This document shows positions 17,626 through 26,145 of a stretch of 57,584 bases of DNA, piece after piece (the stretch's first letter is position 1; the number at the start of each line of letters is the position of its first letter). The stretch spans positions 1 to 57,584 of the forward strand of contig CAZHZT010000024.1 in NCBI GenBank assembly GCA_964537285.1, read 5' to 3'. The notes below the pieces were generated by a model that saw only the letters and a program-made list of their open reading frames with translations, was not told the DNA's origin and did no database searches. A program made the translations under genes and the position numbers. This DNA is from CAZHZT01 sp964537285 (lineage in GTDB: Bacteria > Bacteroidota > Bacteroidia > Chitinophagales > Saprospiraceae).

Positions 17626-18312
17626 ATGTATGCTTTTCCAGCCATTTTAGCTTTGCTCTCTTTTACTGTTCTCTCCATGTTGGGAATTTATCTTTTTTAT
17701 AGCTTCCTTACCAATTTTCAACCCGGTAAGAACAAAATCAAAAAAGACCTAAAAGCACTCAAGCAAAGCCTCGCCCCTTTTATTACCGATCTCATACCTC
17801 TCAAAAAGGAGGAATTGGATTTGCTTTCGCCCAACCAAGTGAACAGATCCCGAAAAAAGGGGATGAAAAAAACAACAAAAGGGGTTTTCACAACGATCTA
17901 TCACGAGCCCGTCATCGCCTACGCTTACAAAAAATATATCTCAAACGGCAAAGACGAAAACGCCGTCATTTATGCATGCACAACAGATAAAGAATTTGTA
18001 TACCGCATAAAGTCTAAATCAGTTGAATTCTTCATCAATGATCAACTGATTGGCGAACTGCAAAAAGAAAGCTTGCTTTACAGCGCCCAGTCCAAACGCC
18101 TTATAGCACGTATTAATCGCCCTGAAGACCAATTGCTGCAACCAATTATCATCAGAGACAAAGAGGTCGCCAGCCTGATCAATCTCGATAAAAACACCAA
18201 AACGGCTCCACGGGCTCTGCAATTCCTCACACCTATGGAAGAAGACGAGATGACCGTAATGCTCTCTTTGTCTATATTCGAGATGGTACGCAAAACAAAT
18301 AAAAATAAATAA
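17626..18312 (+). CDS. Membrane-anchored protein of unknown function
   Basis: The 228 residues begin with one transmembrane segment (about 5-28, FPAILALLSFTVLSMLGIYLFY). A basic region follows (NKIKKDLKALKQSL, RKKGMKKTTKG), then a mixed alpha/beta domain ending EMVRKTNKNK. I do not recognise the family. It starts 5 bases after the SH3-like lipoprotein and is likely co-transcribed with it. The C-terminal domain has alternating beta patterns (VIYACTTDKEFVYRIKSKSVEFF) that could be a small lipid- or protein-binding fold; this is a guess. Confidence 0.7.
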   Translation: MYAFPAILALLSFTVLSMLGIYLFYSFLTNFQPGKNKIKKDLKALKQSLAPFITDLIPLKKEELDLLSPNQVNRSRKKGMKKTTKGVFTTIYHEPVIAYAYKKYISNGKDENAVIYACTTDKEFVYRIKSKSVEFFINDQLIGELQKESLLYSAQSKRLIARINRPEDQLLQPIIIRDKEVASLINLDKNTKTAPRALQFLTPMEEDEMTVMLSLSIFEMVRKTNKNK

Positions 18313-18652
18313 GAAGCTTTCGTTGAAGAAGCGCTCTTTTTTTTCCTTTGCGACAGGATAAAAAAAAGAATGCTCCTCCAAAGAAAATTTCCTGTTGTAG
18401 CCAACAAACCCATCTTCACGCATCATCATTTCAATTAATTAGAAAATACAAAATTTTCATTTCTTTCAGAAATTAATGAAACTTAAGCAGGTATCTGGCT
18501 GTTCAAATAAGCGAGAGAGAAATACAAAAAAACGCTAGGTTGTTTAGAAAGTTTGTTTGTACATTTACTTCAATTTAAGCAACCTTTTTTTGGAGGAAGT
18601 GTTTCTCCAGTCAATAAATCGGATTAATAGCTGATAGGTAAATTATATTAAA
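18313..18652. other. Intergenic gap with no recognisable gene
   Basis: These 340 bases are AT-rich. They contain no convincing open frame and no long inverted repeat. TACATTTA near 18560 is one base off the TAnnTTTG box and might belong to the promoter of the next gene. Confidence 0.5.
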
Positions 18653-19063
18653 ATGAATGTTTTAGATCAAGCCAGGCTTATTATTTATCGGATCAACAAG
18701 AAGGGATTAGAAGTTTTTTTGGTTAATTCCGGTGAAGAAGAATGGAGCCTCCCTAAGGGAAATCGTATTGAAGAAGGAGATAAAATAATCATCTTAGACC
18801 CTGTAGAAGGCGAAGATGGAAAGGTTGAATCGGCTTTGGCCATGGAAGGAGACTGGCATGATATCCCATCTATAAGAGCCATGATCAAAGAAGATGTACA
18901 CCTAATCAAAGATCATCTCAAGGAAATGCTGCCAGAGATGGAAAAAGGAGCTTTTGTAGCAGTAAAAGAAGCCGTTAAAAAGGTCTTGCCTGCTCAGCAG
19001 TATGCTTTTCTCAAAGAATTGAAGGATATTATTCTTGATAGAAACCAAGTTAATTCGATATAA
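18653..19063 (+). CDS. Nudix-like fold protein lacking a Nudix box
   Basis: The 136 residues start with a pattern typical of Nudix hydrolases (ARLIIYRINKKGLEVFLVNSGEEEWSLPKGNRIEEGD). The catalytic box GX5EX7REUXEEXGU is not present; the expected position has VEGEDGKVESALAMEGDWHDIP instead. A helical tail (KEAVKKVLPAQQYAFLKELKDIILDRN) follows. If the fold is right, the protein is catalytically dead and may bind a nucleotide or a partner. It stands alone, with a 38-bp-arm hairpin directly after its stop. The family assignment rests on the WSLPKG segment only. Confidence 0.55.
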   Translation: MNVLDQARLIIYRINKKGLEVFLVNSGEEEWSLPKGNRIEEGDKIIILDPVEGEDGKVESALAMEGDWHDIPSIRAMIKEDVHLIKDHLKEMLPEMEKGAFVAVKEAVKKVLPAQQYAFLKELKDIILDRNQVNSI

Positions 19064-19149
19064 TAATCAGCGATTTATGATTGGGGCTGAGCGGGCCATT
19101 TTGAAAGCAAAGTGGCCCGTTCAACCCCAATTATAAATCGCTGGTTATT
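19062..19149. terminator. Long hairpin at the end of the Nudix-like gene
   Basis: Arms of about 38 bases (AATAATCAGCGATTTATGAT...GGGCCATTT and complement) pair with a few mismatches. The foot begins inside the stop codon at 19061-19063 and ends shortly before the next gene at 19200. Confidence 0.8.
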
Positions 19150-19199
19150 TTTAGTTTATATTAAGCTTTATTCCGATCAACTTAAAAAATCTATCAAGC

Positions 19200-19694
19200 A
19201 TGAAGGCCTATGTATATTCTGTTCTTATACTTTTGATCTTTGCTTTTGCCGCTTGCGAAAGCGGTACTTCGAACAATTATCAGCAGTTAAGCTTGTTAAA
19301 GTACGGTCTTGCTCATACAGTTCTAGCTCCGGACAGCTCTGACGTAAAAACAGAAGACTGGGGGATCCAAAAGGGCATCAGTATACAAAACGAAAAGGAG
19401 AATTACTTTGTCCAGGTTTGGGTAAAAAACCTCACTTCCGACAATCTACAGAAAATCAAACAGGAAGAGCTGAAAAGCGCGAAGGAAAACAGGTACTTTG
19501 CAGAAGTAGTTCAAGAAGATGACGATGGCTTCATCTTCAAAAAACAGATTGACACCTCTCTCACCAATTACGATTTCAGATACATTAAATTACTGGGAGA
19601 TAAAGAAATTACTTTTCAGACCGGTTTGATGGGGTCTTTTTCGTTAGGAGATGTGAATAAAATGTATCGAGCAGTGAAAGGACCAGAAAAATAG
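19200..19694 (+). CDS. Putative lipoprotein, unknown function
   Basis: The 164-residue product starts MKAYVYSVLILLIFAFAACESG; the sequence FAAC is a good lipobox with Cys19. The mature part (about 145 residues) is alpha/beta and charged, with GISIQNEKENYFVQVWVKN and FDxRYIKLLGDKEITFQTGLMGSFSLGDVNKMYRAVK near its end. This ending resembles small periplasmic lipoproteins of Bacteroidota, but I cannot name the family. It is followed by a clear intrinsic terminator at 19776. Confidence 0.75.
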   Translation: MKAYVYSVLILLIFAFAACESGTSNNYQQLSLLKYGLAHTVLAPDSSDVKTEDWGIQKGISIQNEKENYFVQVWVKNLTSDNLQKIKQEELKSAKENRYFAEVVQEDDDGFIFKKQIDTSLTNYDFRYIKLLGDKEITFQTGLMGSFSLGDVNKMYRAVKGPEK

Positions 19695-19775
19695 GCTCAA
19701 TTCAAGTTCTTCGATAAATACATAGGAAGGATTTAATTTAGTTATAGCCAAAAAACTTGTTTTTGACTGTTACTT

Positions 19776-19805
19776 AAAAGGGCTGTTCGTCAGAACAGCC
19801 CTTTT
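19776..19805 (+). terminator. Intrinsic terminator
   Basis: AAAAGGGCTGTTC/GAACAGCCCTTTT, 13-bp perfect arms, 4-base loop GTCA, followed by a T run. It ends the lipoprotein transcript. Confidence 0.9.
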
Positions 19806-20080
19806 TTTCTTGTGCGCAATAATTAATTTGTTAAGGCTGATCTAGACTTCATTAACTATTTCATAGCTAAATAGGCCTAAGACCACCAATAGGACACTTA
19901 GGATGATCATGGGTAATAGTTTTTATGTTCTTGGATATATTCTGTACAAAGATAAGGGAAAACTTAATGCGCCGCCACTTTTTCTACTCCTTTTTAAAAC
20001 ACAATGAGGCAATACGGTAGCTAAACCGCAGCCTCATTGGATTCCCTCTATTTTAATTTTTTGTTAAAACAAGGACTTTA
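19806..20080. repeat. Intergenic stretch with CAATGAGGC inverted repeat
   Basis: CAATGAGGC at 20002 and GCCTCATTG near 20039 form an imperfect hairpin that could terminate the minus-strand SOD gene. Nothing else is recognised between the terminator at 19776 and the SOD stop. Confidence 0.5.
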
Positions 20081-20713
20081 TTACAAATTAGAAGCCCCCG
20101 GATTAGCATCATTATAGCGCTCCGTCACTTCATGCCAATTAATCAGGCTAAAAAAGCTTTCTACATAATCGTTACGACGATTCTGATATTTCAAGTAGTA
20201 AGCATGCTCCCATACATCCAGGCCAAGGATTGGAGTACCTTCTTCCGGTACCACATCCATTAATGGGTTATCCTGATTTGCTGTAGAACAAATAAACAAT
20301 TTATCATCCTTATCCACGCATAGCCATGCCCAGCCAGAACCGAAACGAGTCATTGCCGCCTGAGAGAATTGCTCTTTGAATGCATCAAAAGAACCAAAAT
20401 CACGGGTTATAGCCTTGTGGATGTTCATACGTGCAGAAATCTCATGCTCCCCGGCAGGAGAAAGGATGCTCCAGAACAGACTGTGGTTGTAGTATCCACC
20501 TCCATTGTTGCGAACTGCACCAGAGTGCTGAGAAACATTTGCTAAAATATCTTTGATTTTCTTGCCCTCTAAATCAGTACCCTCAATAGCTGCATTCAAT
20601 TTACTTGTGTAACCTGCGTGGTGCTTAGAGTAGTGGATTTCCATCGTCTGAGCGTCGAAATGAGGTTCAAGCGCATCATAAGCATAAGGAAGTGAAGGTA
20701 ATTCAAATGCCAT
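20081..20713 (-). CDS. sodA: Superoxide dismutase, Mn-type of the Fe/Mn family
   Basis: The enzyme converts superoxide to O2 and H2O2. The 210 residues show both domains: N-terminal helices with EIHYSKHHAGYT and NHSLFW, and the C-terminal domain with GSGWAWL, ANQDNPL and GLDVWEHAYYLKYQNRR. Metal ligands are H27, H77, D166 and H170. GGGYYNH (Gly) together with Gln147 in ANQDNP matches the Mn-type signature, whereas Fe enzymes carry the Gln before the second His ligand. Many Bacteroidota enzymes accept either metal, so the metal in vivo is uncertain. No signal peptide is present. The gene is divergent from fumC across 237 bases. Confidence 0.95.
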   Translation of the reverse strand: MAFELPSLPYAYDALEPHFDAQTMEIHYSKHHAGYTSKLNAAIEGTDLEGKKIKDILANVSQHSGAVRNNGGGYYNHSLFWSILSPAGEHEISARMNIHKAITRDFGSFDAFKEQFSQAAMTRFGSGWAWLCVDKDDKLFICSTANQDNPLMDVVPEEGTPILGLDVWEHAYYLKYQNRRNDYVESFFSLINWHEVTERYNDANPGASNL

Positions 20714-20802
20714 TTTGTTTTGTTTTTATTTGTTAATAAAATTAAAATATTTACACCGAATAAGTAACTCACAGAGTTGAGCTATCAAACAGATGAAAGC
20801 CC

Positions 20803-20921
20803 AATTTCGTGAACTACTTATAATATGTCTTTACAACGTCTCCAAATGTAATAAGTTTTTAAGCGACAATCAAAATCCCTTGATGCTAGCAAGCATTTTT
20901 GCCTAACTATCTTTAACTTTG
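20803..20921 (+). promoter_or_regulatory. Intergenic region of sodA and fumC: -7 box and repeat fragment
   Basis: TAACTTTG at 20914-20921 is a good -7 element for fumC, 30 bases before its ATG; no TTG lies at the usual spacing. AATTTCGTGAACTACTTA (20803-20820) is one arm of the hairpin family seen at 23558-23641, apparently a relic. No clear minus-strand box for sodA was found. Confidence 0.5.
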
Positions 20922-20950
20922 GGCGTTTAGTAAAAAAAACTACTTACCTC

Positions 20951-22339
20951 ATGGAATTCCGTAAAGAAAAAGATAGTATAGGGTACATTAACGTACCAGC
21001 AGATAAGTATTGGGCTGCACAAACACAAAGAAGCAGCCAAAACTTTAAAATCGGTGGCCAAAAAATGCCGATTGAAGTTATCCGGGCGTTTGCAGTATTG
21101 AAAAAAGCTGCGGCTCTGACCAACCAAGAATTAGGAGTGCTTCCAGCCGATAAAGCAGACTTGATCGCTAAAGTGTGCGATGAAATCGCTGCAGGCTCAT
21201 TGGACGATCAATTCCCATTGGTTGTATGGCAAACGGGCTCCGGAACCCAAAGCAATATGAACGTAAATGAAGTGATCTCAAATCGAGCTCAAGTTTTACA
21301 AGGAGGCGCTCTTGATGATGCCGACAAATTCATCCATCCAAATGATGACGCCAATAAATCACAATCCTCCAATGATACTTTTCCGACTGCTATGCACATT
21401 GCAGCTTATAAAATGCTGGTGGAAATTACCATCCCCGGCATAAGCGTTCTTCGCGATGCCCTGCTTAAAAAGTCAGAAGCATTTATGGATGTGGTCAAAA
21501 TTGGCCGTACCCACTTTATGGATGCTACCCCTCTTACCGTTGGGCAAGAACTATCAGGGTATGTTTCGCAACTTGACCACGGCCTTAAAGCCATTCAAAA
21601 TTCATTGGACCACCTGAGCGAGCTAGCCCTGGGAGGAACTGCGGTAGGAACGGGATTAAACACTCCGCAAGATTATGATGTAAAAGTAGCCGCCAAAATT
21701 GCTGAACTTACCGGACTGCCTTTCCGAACGGCCGACAATAAATTCGAATCCCTCGCTGCTCACGATGCCATTGTTGAAGCTCATGGAGCACTCAAAACGG
21801 TAGCCGTTTCCTTAATGAAAATAGGCAATGATATTCGGATGCTGGCTTCCGGCCCACGCAGCGGAATCGGAGAACTGCTTATTCCTGCCAATGAACCAGG
21901 CTCCTCTATTATGCCGGGGAAAGTAAACCCAACCCAGGCCGAAGCCTTAACAATGGCAATGGCTCAGGTTATAGGCAATGACGTCGCAATCAATGTAGGT
22001 GGAATGACAGGGCATTTTGAGCTAAATGTTTTCAAGCCTATGATGATTTATAACTTCCTCGTTTCTGCCCAACTCATCGGTGATGCCTGCGACAGCTTCT
22101 ACCATAACTGTATTAAAGGCCTTGAACCTAATTACAACCGCATCAAAGAGCATCTTAATAACTCGCTCATGCTCGTAACCGCCCTTAACACCAAGATTGG
22201 ATATGACAATGCAGCCAAAATCGCCAAAAAGGCACATGCCGAAGATAAAACCCTGAAGGAGGCAGCTACTGAACTTGGCCTGCTCACTGCAGAACAATTC
22301 GACGAATGGGTACGACCTGAGGATATGACCGGAAGATAG
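20951..22339 (+). CDS. fumC: Fumarate hydratase, class II
   Basis: This enzyme interconverts fumarate and malate in the TCA cycle as a homotetramer without an iron-sulfur cluster. The 462 residues contain the superfamily hallmarks GSGTQSNMNVNEVI, GRTHFMDATPLTVGQE and the signature GSSIMPGKVNPTQ (about residue 317), plus the C-terminal NPxIGYDNAAKIAKKAH-like segment (NTKIGYDNAAKIAKKAH). The length fits the family. The start is set by MEFRKEKDSIG directly downstream of a -7 box. No operon partner is present. Confidence 0.97.
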   Translation: MEFRKEKDSIGYINVPADKYWAAQTQRSSQNFKIGGQKMPIEVIRAFAVLKKAAALTNQELGVLPADKADLIAKVCDEIAAGSLDDQFPLVVWQTGSGTQSNMNVNEVISNRAQVLQGGALDDADKFIHPNDDANKSQSSNDTFPTAMHIAAYKMLVEITIPGISVLRDALLKKSEAFMDVVKIGRTHFMDATPLTVGQELSGYVSQLDHGLKAIQNSLDHLSELALGGTAVGTGLNTPQDYDVKVAAKIAELTGLPFRTADNKFESLAAHDAIVEAHGALKTVAVSLMKIGNDIRMLASGPRSGIGELLIPANEPGSSIMPGKVNPTQAEALTMAMAQVIGNDVAINVGGMTGHFELNVFKPMMIYNFLVSAQLIGDACDSFYHNCIKGLEPNYNRIKEHLNNSLMLVTALNTKIGYDNAAKIAKKAHAEDKTLKEAATELGLLTAEQFDEWVRPEDMTGR

Positions 22340-22364
22340 TATTCAGAGCCTTTCACGAAACATT

Positions 22365-22683
22365 AGTCATCCCTTAACTTTAAGGAACTTCATGTTGTCA
22401 CGATGATTAAAAACAGGCTCTGTAAATCAATTTTTTAGGACCGGCCTTATTCAATTTAGCTTTTTGGAAGGCTGGCAGCCGTTAAAAAATGAATACTGTT
22501 TGAGCCTTGGCGAGTTTATTCATTTTAGGCTGCCAGCCTTCCAAAAAGCGTTAAGAATTGAATACAGCCTTGATTTTTTGCTACTTTTTTCTTGATAAAA
22601 AAGTAGACAAATCCTTGATTAACATAACCTTGTAAATATTTTACAAAACATGAGTCATCCCGAAAATTCGGGATGACTCATGC
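22365..22683. repeat. Complete copy of the dispersed repeat seen at both window ends
   Basis: Left part (from about 22366: AGGAACTTCATGTTGTCAC, then TAGGACCGGCCTTATTCAAT) matches 57475-57584. Right part (GAATTGAATACAGCCTTGAT to the CCGAAAATTCGG hairpin) matches 1-130. Between them is a 32-36-bp-arm hairpin, CTTTTTGGAAGGCTGGCAGC.../complement (22460-22495, 22515-22549). A second hairpin CTACTTTTTT/AAAAAAGTAG lies at 22581-22606. No open frame of note is present, so it is a non-coding repeat. Confidence 0.85.
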
Positions 22684-22698
22684 ACCCTTTTCTTTTAC

Positions 22699-22729
22699 TT
22701 GCATAAATTGATAGTTTTTATTACCTTTG
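22699..22729 (+). promoter_or_regulatory. Promoter of DUF177-rpmF
   Basis: TTG (22699-22701), a 20-base spacer and TACCTTTG (22722-22729), 30 bases before the DUF177 start. Confidence 0.65.
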
Positions 22730-22758
22730 CAAACTCATTTTAAAGATGTTCTTTTACA

Positions 22759-23286
22759 ATGGATCCTTTGGTATCATTTGTTATCCCCATAAAAGGGCTA
22801 AATGATGGAAAGCATGAGTTTCGAATAGATATTGATCGCACATTTTTCAGTCAATTCGAGGATTCACCAATTGACGATGCGGAATTCAAGTTGTTATTAC
22901 AACTTGATAAAAGGCCGGGAATAATTGTGCTGGATTTTCATTATGATGGAAAAGTAACTACAGATTGCGACCGATGCCTTGCAAATATTCAGCTTCCAAT
23001 TGATGATCATCAACAACTTTTGGTTAAATATGCTGAAGAAGATAATAATGAAGACGTTGATGTGATCTATATTAGCCCTGATGCGCCTCGACTAAATGTT
23101 GCCCAGGTAGTATATGAGTATATTTGTCTTTCTATGCCAATGATCAAGGTGTACAACTGTACCGAAGAAGAGTTTCCACCCTGCGATCAAAGTATGTTGA
23201 CCTACCTTGAAAACAAAACAGAGGAAAACGAAGAAGAAAAAACGAATCCCGTGTGGGATGCCTTAAAAAATTTGAATCAAAATTAG
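22759..23286 (+). CDS. YceD/DUF177 family protein
   Basis: The 175-residue protein has the DUF177 core: a beta-rich region (FKLLLQLDKRPGIIVLDFHYDGKVTTDCDRCLANIQLPI) with a CxxC pair (CDRC), a second half PDAPRLNVAQVVYEYICLSMPM and a short acidic tail. Members sit next to rpmF in most bacteria and are tied to 23S rRNA biogenesis in E. coli and plants. Here rpmF follows 29 bases later, so the same link is likely. The tail CTEEEFPPCDQ has two further Cys that could complete a metal site (inference). Confidence 0.92.
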   Translation: MDPLVSFVIPIKGLNDGKHEFRIDIDRTFFSQFEDSPIDDAEFKLLLQLDKRPGIIVLDFHYDGKVTTDCDRCLANIQLPIDDHQQLLVKYAEEDNNEDVDVIYISPDAPRLNVAQVVYEYICLSMPMIKVYNCTEEEFPPCDQSMLTYLENKTEENEEEKTNPVWDALKNLNQN

Positions 23287-23315
23287 GCCTTAATGGCCGG
23301 TAAAACGTGTGAGCA

Positions 23316-23513
23316 ATGGCACATCCTAAGAGTAAAATTTCAAAAATGCGCAAAAGAAAGCGCAGAACGCACAAAAAAGCACCACTTCCGCAAATAGCGA
23401 CTTGTACTAATACCGGTGAAAAACACTTGTTTCACCGTGCTTACGAAGTAGATGGCAATCTTTACTATCGCGGAAGAGTCCTTGTTAAGGGGGAAGATGA
23501 ATTCGAAGAGTAG
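23316..23513 (+). CDS. rpmF: 50S ribosomal protein L32
   Basis: The 65-residue protein starts MAHPKSKISKMRKRKRRTHKK, the expected L32 N-terminus with its basic run. It then has a short domain with a single Cys (ATCTNTGEKHLFHRAYEVDG). The four-Cys zinc site of some L32 forms is missing, so this is the non-zinc type. It follows the DUF177 gene closely in an operon. Confidence 0.96.
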   Translation: MAHPKSKISKMRKRKRRTHKKAPLPQIATCTNTGEKHLFHRAYEVDGNLYYRGRVLVKGEDEFEE

Positions 23514-23557
23514 TTCGGGGCTCTTTCTGTAGCCGCATTTATTATGCCAATGGTATT

Positions 23558-23641
23558 TAAGTAGTTCACGGAATTAAACAGAATAAACCTTTCTGCCAAG
23601 GGCATCGATAGTTTACTCAGTTTAATTCCGTGAACTACTTA
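23558..23641. repeat. Hairpin of the TAAGTAGTTCACGGAATT family (complete copy)
   Basis: Arms TAAGTAGTTCACGGAATTAA and complement (22-bp feet at 23558-23579 and 23620-23641), with a loop that includes TTTCTGCCAAGGGCATCG. The loop resembles the DLIR loop. Fragments lie at 7064 and 20803, and an inverted, interrupted copy at 54521-54709. It follows rpmF and may terminate it. Confidence 0.85.
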
Positions 23642-23713
23642 GCATAATTGAAAGACGCAGGGATAGATTTTCTTTGCGTCTTTTGTATTAGACTTTATTA
23701 TGAAATCGTTGTT

Positions 23714-24094
23714 ATGAGAAAAATAATTAACGCTCTAAAGGCACCAGCTCCTATAGGCCCGTACAATCAGGCTATTGAATACAATGGCTTGCTCTTTATT
23801 TCCGGCCAGATCGCCCTTAATCCTGAAAATGGTGAATTGATCAGCGATAATATCGAGGCAGAAACACATCAGGCCATGAAAAATATTCAGGCTATTCTGA
23901 CAGAAGCTGGAATGACCTTCGATAACGTTATCAAATGCTCCATCTTTGTAAAGGATATGCACATGTACAGCCGCATCAATGAAGTTTATGGAGAATACTT
24001 TGACGAGGATACAGCTCCGGCCAGAGAATTGGTTGAAGTAGCCAATCTCCCTAAATTTGTAAATGTAGAAATATCAGCTATCGCAGCAAGATAG
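23714..24094 (+). CDS. ridA: RidA family reactive imine/enamine deaminase
   Basis: I choose ATG 23714 (MRKIINALKAPAPIGPYNQAIEYNG) over an upstream in-frame TTG because homologues begin here; the product is 126 residues. RidA hydrolyses 2-aminoacrylate and related imines formed by PLP enzymes, protecting them from damage. The family core is present: GPYNQA, LFISGQIALNPENGEL, NIQAILTEAGM, and the active-site Arg in APARELVEVANLP. The fold is a trimeric chorismate-mutase-like barrel. It is followed 15 bases later by trpS, then the FAH hydrolase, probably as one operon. Confidence 0.95.
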   Translation: MRKIINALKAPAPIGPYNQAIEYNGLLFISGQIALNPENGELISDNIEAETHQAMKNIQAILTEAGMTFDNVIKCSIFVKDMHMYSRINEVYGEYFDEDTAPARELVEVANLPKFVNVEISAIAAR

Positions 24095-24109
24095 GCACAA
24101 TCGATTACC

Positions 24110-25120
24110 ATGGAAGAAAAAAAACGCGTCCTCTCTGCCATTCAACCCACAGGAGATATGCATTACGGCAACTATTTTGGAGCTGTAAAAAATTGGGTAA
24201 ACCTCCAGGAAAAATATAATTGCGTGTTCGGAGTAGTGGATTATCACGCCATCACTATGCCTTACGATCCGAAAAAGCTTAGAAATAATACCTGGGAACT
24301 TATCCTAAACTTGCTCGCAGTAGGCGTTAAAGCTGAAAACTTATTCATTCAATCTTTGGTGCCAGAGCATGCAGAACTGGGCTGGATTTTCAACTGCTTC
24401 ACTTCCTATGGTCAATTGACCCGTATGACTCAGTTTAAAGATAAAAGCCAGCAAAGCTCCGAAAAAGGAGAAGGCTTTATCTCTGCAGGGCTTTTCGACT
24501 ACCCCGTATTGCAGGCAGCTGATATCCTGATCTATAGAGCCGATTACGTACCGGTAGGCAAAGATCAGGAACAGCATCTCGAACTTTCCAGAAATATTGC
24601 CCAACGCTTCAATGCACAGGTGGGAAAAGAATATTTCGTCTTACCGGAAGTCCTTTTTACAGAAACCCCCAAGATCATGTCAACGGCTGATCCTACCCGA
24701 AAAATGAGTAAAAGTGCCGGTGAAAAGCACTACATCAACGTTTTTTCTGAAGAAAACCGCCTCCGCAAGCAAATTCGTTCGGCAGTAACTGACCTGGGCG
24801 ACTCTCCTGAAGGCCAAATGAGCCCCGGAATAGAAAACCTGTTCACCCTGCTCAAAGCATCGGAAGCCATGAATGACTATAATGGCCTTATGGACGATTA
24901 CAACAATGGGCAATTGAAATACGTCAACCTCAAAGATGCCGTTGCAGATGCATTATGGGGGCTGAGCAACCAATTCAGAGAACGAAAAGCAGCTTTGTCA
25001 GCGAACAAAAAAGACCTAAAAAATGCCATTAAAGCTGCTTCCTTTGAAATCCGTAAACGCGCACAGGAAACCATAAAAGAAGTAAAAGAATTGACAGGCT
25101 TGATGAATGTAAAGTTTTAA
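24110..25120 (+). CDS. trpS: Tryptophanyl-tRNA synthetase
   Basis: This class I synthetase charges tRNA-Trp. The 336 residues have the HIGH-like motif as PTGDMHYGNYFGAVKNWV (about residue 12-28), the DYHAIT segment, the tryptophan-binding region FDYPVLQAADILIYRADYVPVGKDQEQHLELSRNIA, and the KMSKS loop as RKMSKSAGEKHY (about 200). The length is normal. It is the middle gene of a likely ridA-trpS-FAH operon; FAH starts 5 bases after its stop. Confidence 0.97.
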   Translation: MEEKKRVLSAIQPTGDMHYGNYFGAVKNWVNLQEKYNCVFGVVDYHAITMPYDPKKLRNNTWELILNLLAVGVKAENLFIQSLVPEHAELGWIFNCFTSYGQLTRMTQFKDKSQQSSEKGEGFISAGLFDYPVLQAADILIYRADYVPVGKDQEQHLELSRNIAQRFNAQVGKEYFVLPEVLFTETPKIMSTADPTRKMSKSAGEKHYINVFSEENRLRKQIRSAVTDLGDSPEGQMSPGIENLFTLLKASEAMNDYNGLMDDYNNGQLKYVNLKDAVADALWGLSNQFRERKAALSANKKDLKNAIKAASFEIRKRAQETIKEVKELTGLMNVKF

Positions 25121-25125
25121 TTATT

Positions 25126-25749
25126 ATGAAAATTATTTGCATTGGCCGTAATTATGTTGACCACGCCAAGGAACTCAATAATCCGGTCCCTAAAAATCCG
25201 TTGGTTTTCATGAAACCTTCTTCTGCCCTGTTGGTCAACAATAAACCATTTTACTACCCTGACTTTACAAATGACCTTCACTATGAGGCAGAAATCGTAT
25301 TGAAAATTTGCCGCAACGGTCGTCATGTACAGCCAGAGTTCGCATCAAAATACTACGACCAAATAGCCTTTGGAGTTGATTTTACTGCCCGCGATATCCA
25401 GACCAGGTGTAAGGAAAAAGGACATCCTTGGGAAATAGCGAAAGGCTTTGATGGCTCGGCTCCTATTAGTGAATTTGTAAATATCACAGAATTTGACCCA
25501 ACTAACATTGAATTTTCAATGGATAAGAATGGGGAGCAAGTTCAACATGGCTTTACAAAAGATATGATCTTCTCCTTTGAAAATATCATCGTTTACGTTT
25601 CCAGGTTTTTCAAACTTCATCAGGGGGATCTTATCTACACCGGCACACCGGCAGGGGTTGGCCCGGTTCAAATTGGGGATCAATTGAATGGGTTTATTAA
25701 AAACAAACAAGGAGAAAACCTGCATTTGTTAAACTGTGAAATAAGATAG
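25126..25749 (+). CDS. Fumarylacetoacetate hydrolase (FAH) family protein
   Basis: The 207-residue protein has the FAH catalytic-domain pattern: IGRNYVDHAKELNNPVP, PLVFMKPSSALL, HYEAEIVLKI (metal-binding Glu), GVDFTARDIQ, KGFDGSAPIS and YTGTPAGVGPV. It is a single-domain member similar to acylpyruvate or oxaloacetate hydrolases. The natural substrate cannot be fixed from sequence. It follows trpS by 5 bases. The next 400 bases hold repeats and a possible promoter. Confidence 0.93.
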   Translation: MKIICIGRNYVDHAKELNNPVPKNPLVFMKPSSALLVNNKPFYYPDFTNDLHYEAEIVLKICRNGRHVQPEFASKYYDQIAFGVDFTARDIQTRCKEKGHPWEIAKGFDGSAPISEFVNITEFDPTNIEFSMDKNGEQVQHGFTKDMIFSFENIIVYVSRFFKLHQGDLIYTGTPAGVGPVQIGDQLNGFIKNKQGENLHLLNCEIR

Positions 25750-25779
25750 TTTTGCCTTTTTTTTTCAAAACACTAGATT

Positions 25780-25787
25780 TATCTTTG
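25780..25787 (+). promoter_or_regulatory. Possible -7 box upstream of the 1425-residue surface protein
   Basis: TATCTTTG fits TAnnTTTG. The nearest TTG upstream has a 25-base spacer, longer than usual. A transcript from here would have a leader of about 350 bases, carrying both the 25829 hairpin and the DLIR element. Confidence 0.35.
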
Positions 25788-25828
25788 CTCCAAGCCAAAA
25801 ATTCACTTTTTTTCCGGAAATTACTTGC

Positions 25829-25864
25829 ACATAAGTTATTCCGAATATTCGGAGTAACTCATGT
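25829..25864. repeat. Diverged hairpin of the ACATGAGTCATCCCGAA family
   Basis: ACATAAGTTATTCCGAATATTCGGAGTAACTCATGT-like 36-base hairpin. Compared with the other copies, some stem positions changed on both sides (TCC/GGA in place of CCC/GGG), as expected if pairing is kept. Confidence 0.75.
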
Positions 25865-25923
25865 TTAAACAACTGCATACTTCAGAACCGTTTTTCAAGC
25901 ATTCTTTAGCATTTAACTAATTT

Positions 25924-26035
25924 CGTTCTTTGATAAATTGTGTGCAACTTCAAAGTGATAATCCTTGAATGCCCTTGTGGCTGAAAGGATTATCACTTTG
26001 AAGTTGCATTTTTTCACAATTTTTGTCAAAGAACT
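25924..26035 (-). mobile_element. DLIR element (MITE-like), copy 1, reverse orientation
   Basis: A 112-bp inverted-repeat element with ends GTTCTTTGA.../GTCAAAGAAC. Perfect 8-bp direct repeats ACTAATTT flank it (25916-25923 and 26036-26043). The loop reads as the reverse complement of the forward copies. Three stem positions differ from other copies on both arms (for example TGCAAC/GTTGCA instead of TGGAAC/GTTCCA). Confidence 0.85.
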
Positions 26036-26145
26036 ACTAATTTCACAAGTTAAGCATGCCTTGCTTTCTTATTGAGCGACGTACTTATTGCTGGTTTAAG
26101 CTCAATAATTAGTAATCACTGAACGTGCTTTTTTTTTGAAAAAAA

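Noticed and set aside
23558..23641. Hairpins as integron attC sites
   Set aside because: No integrase, no cassette-like gene array and no attC core sites were seen.
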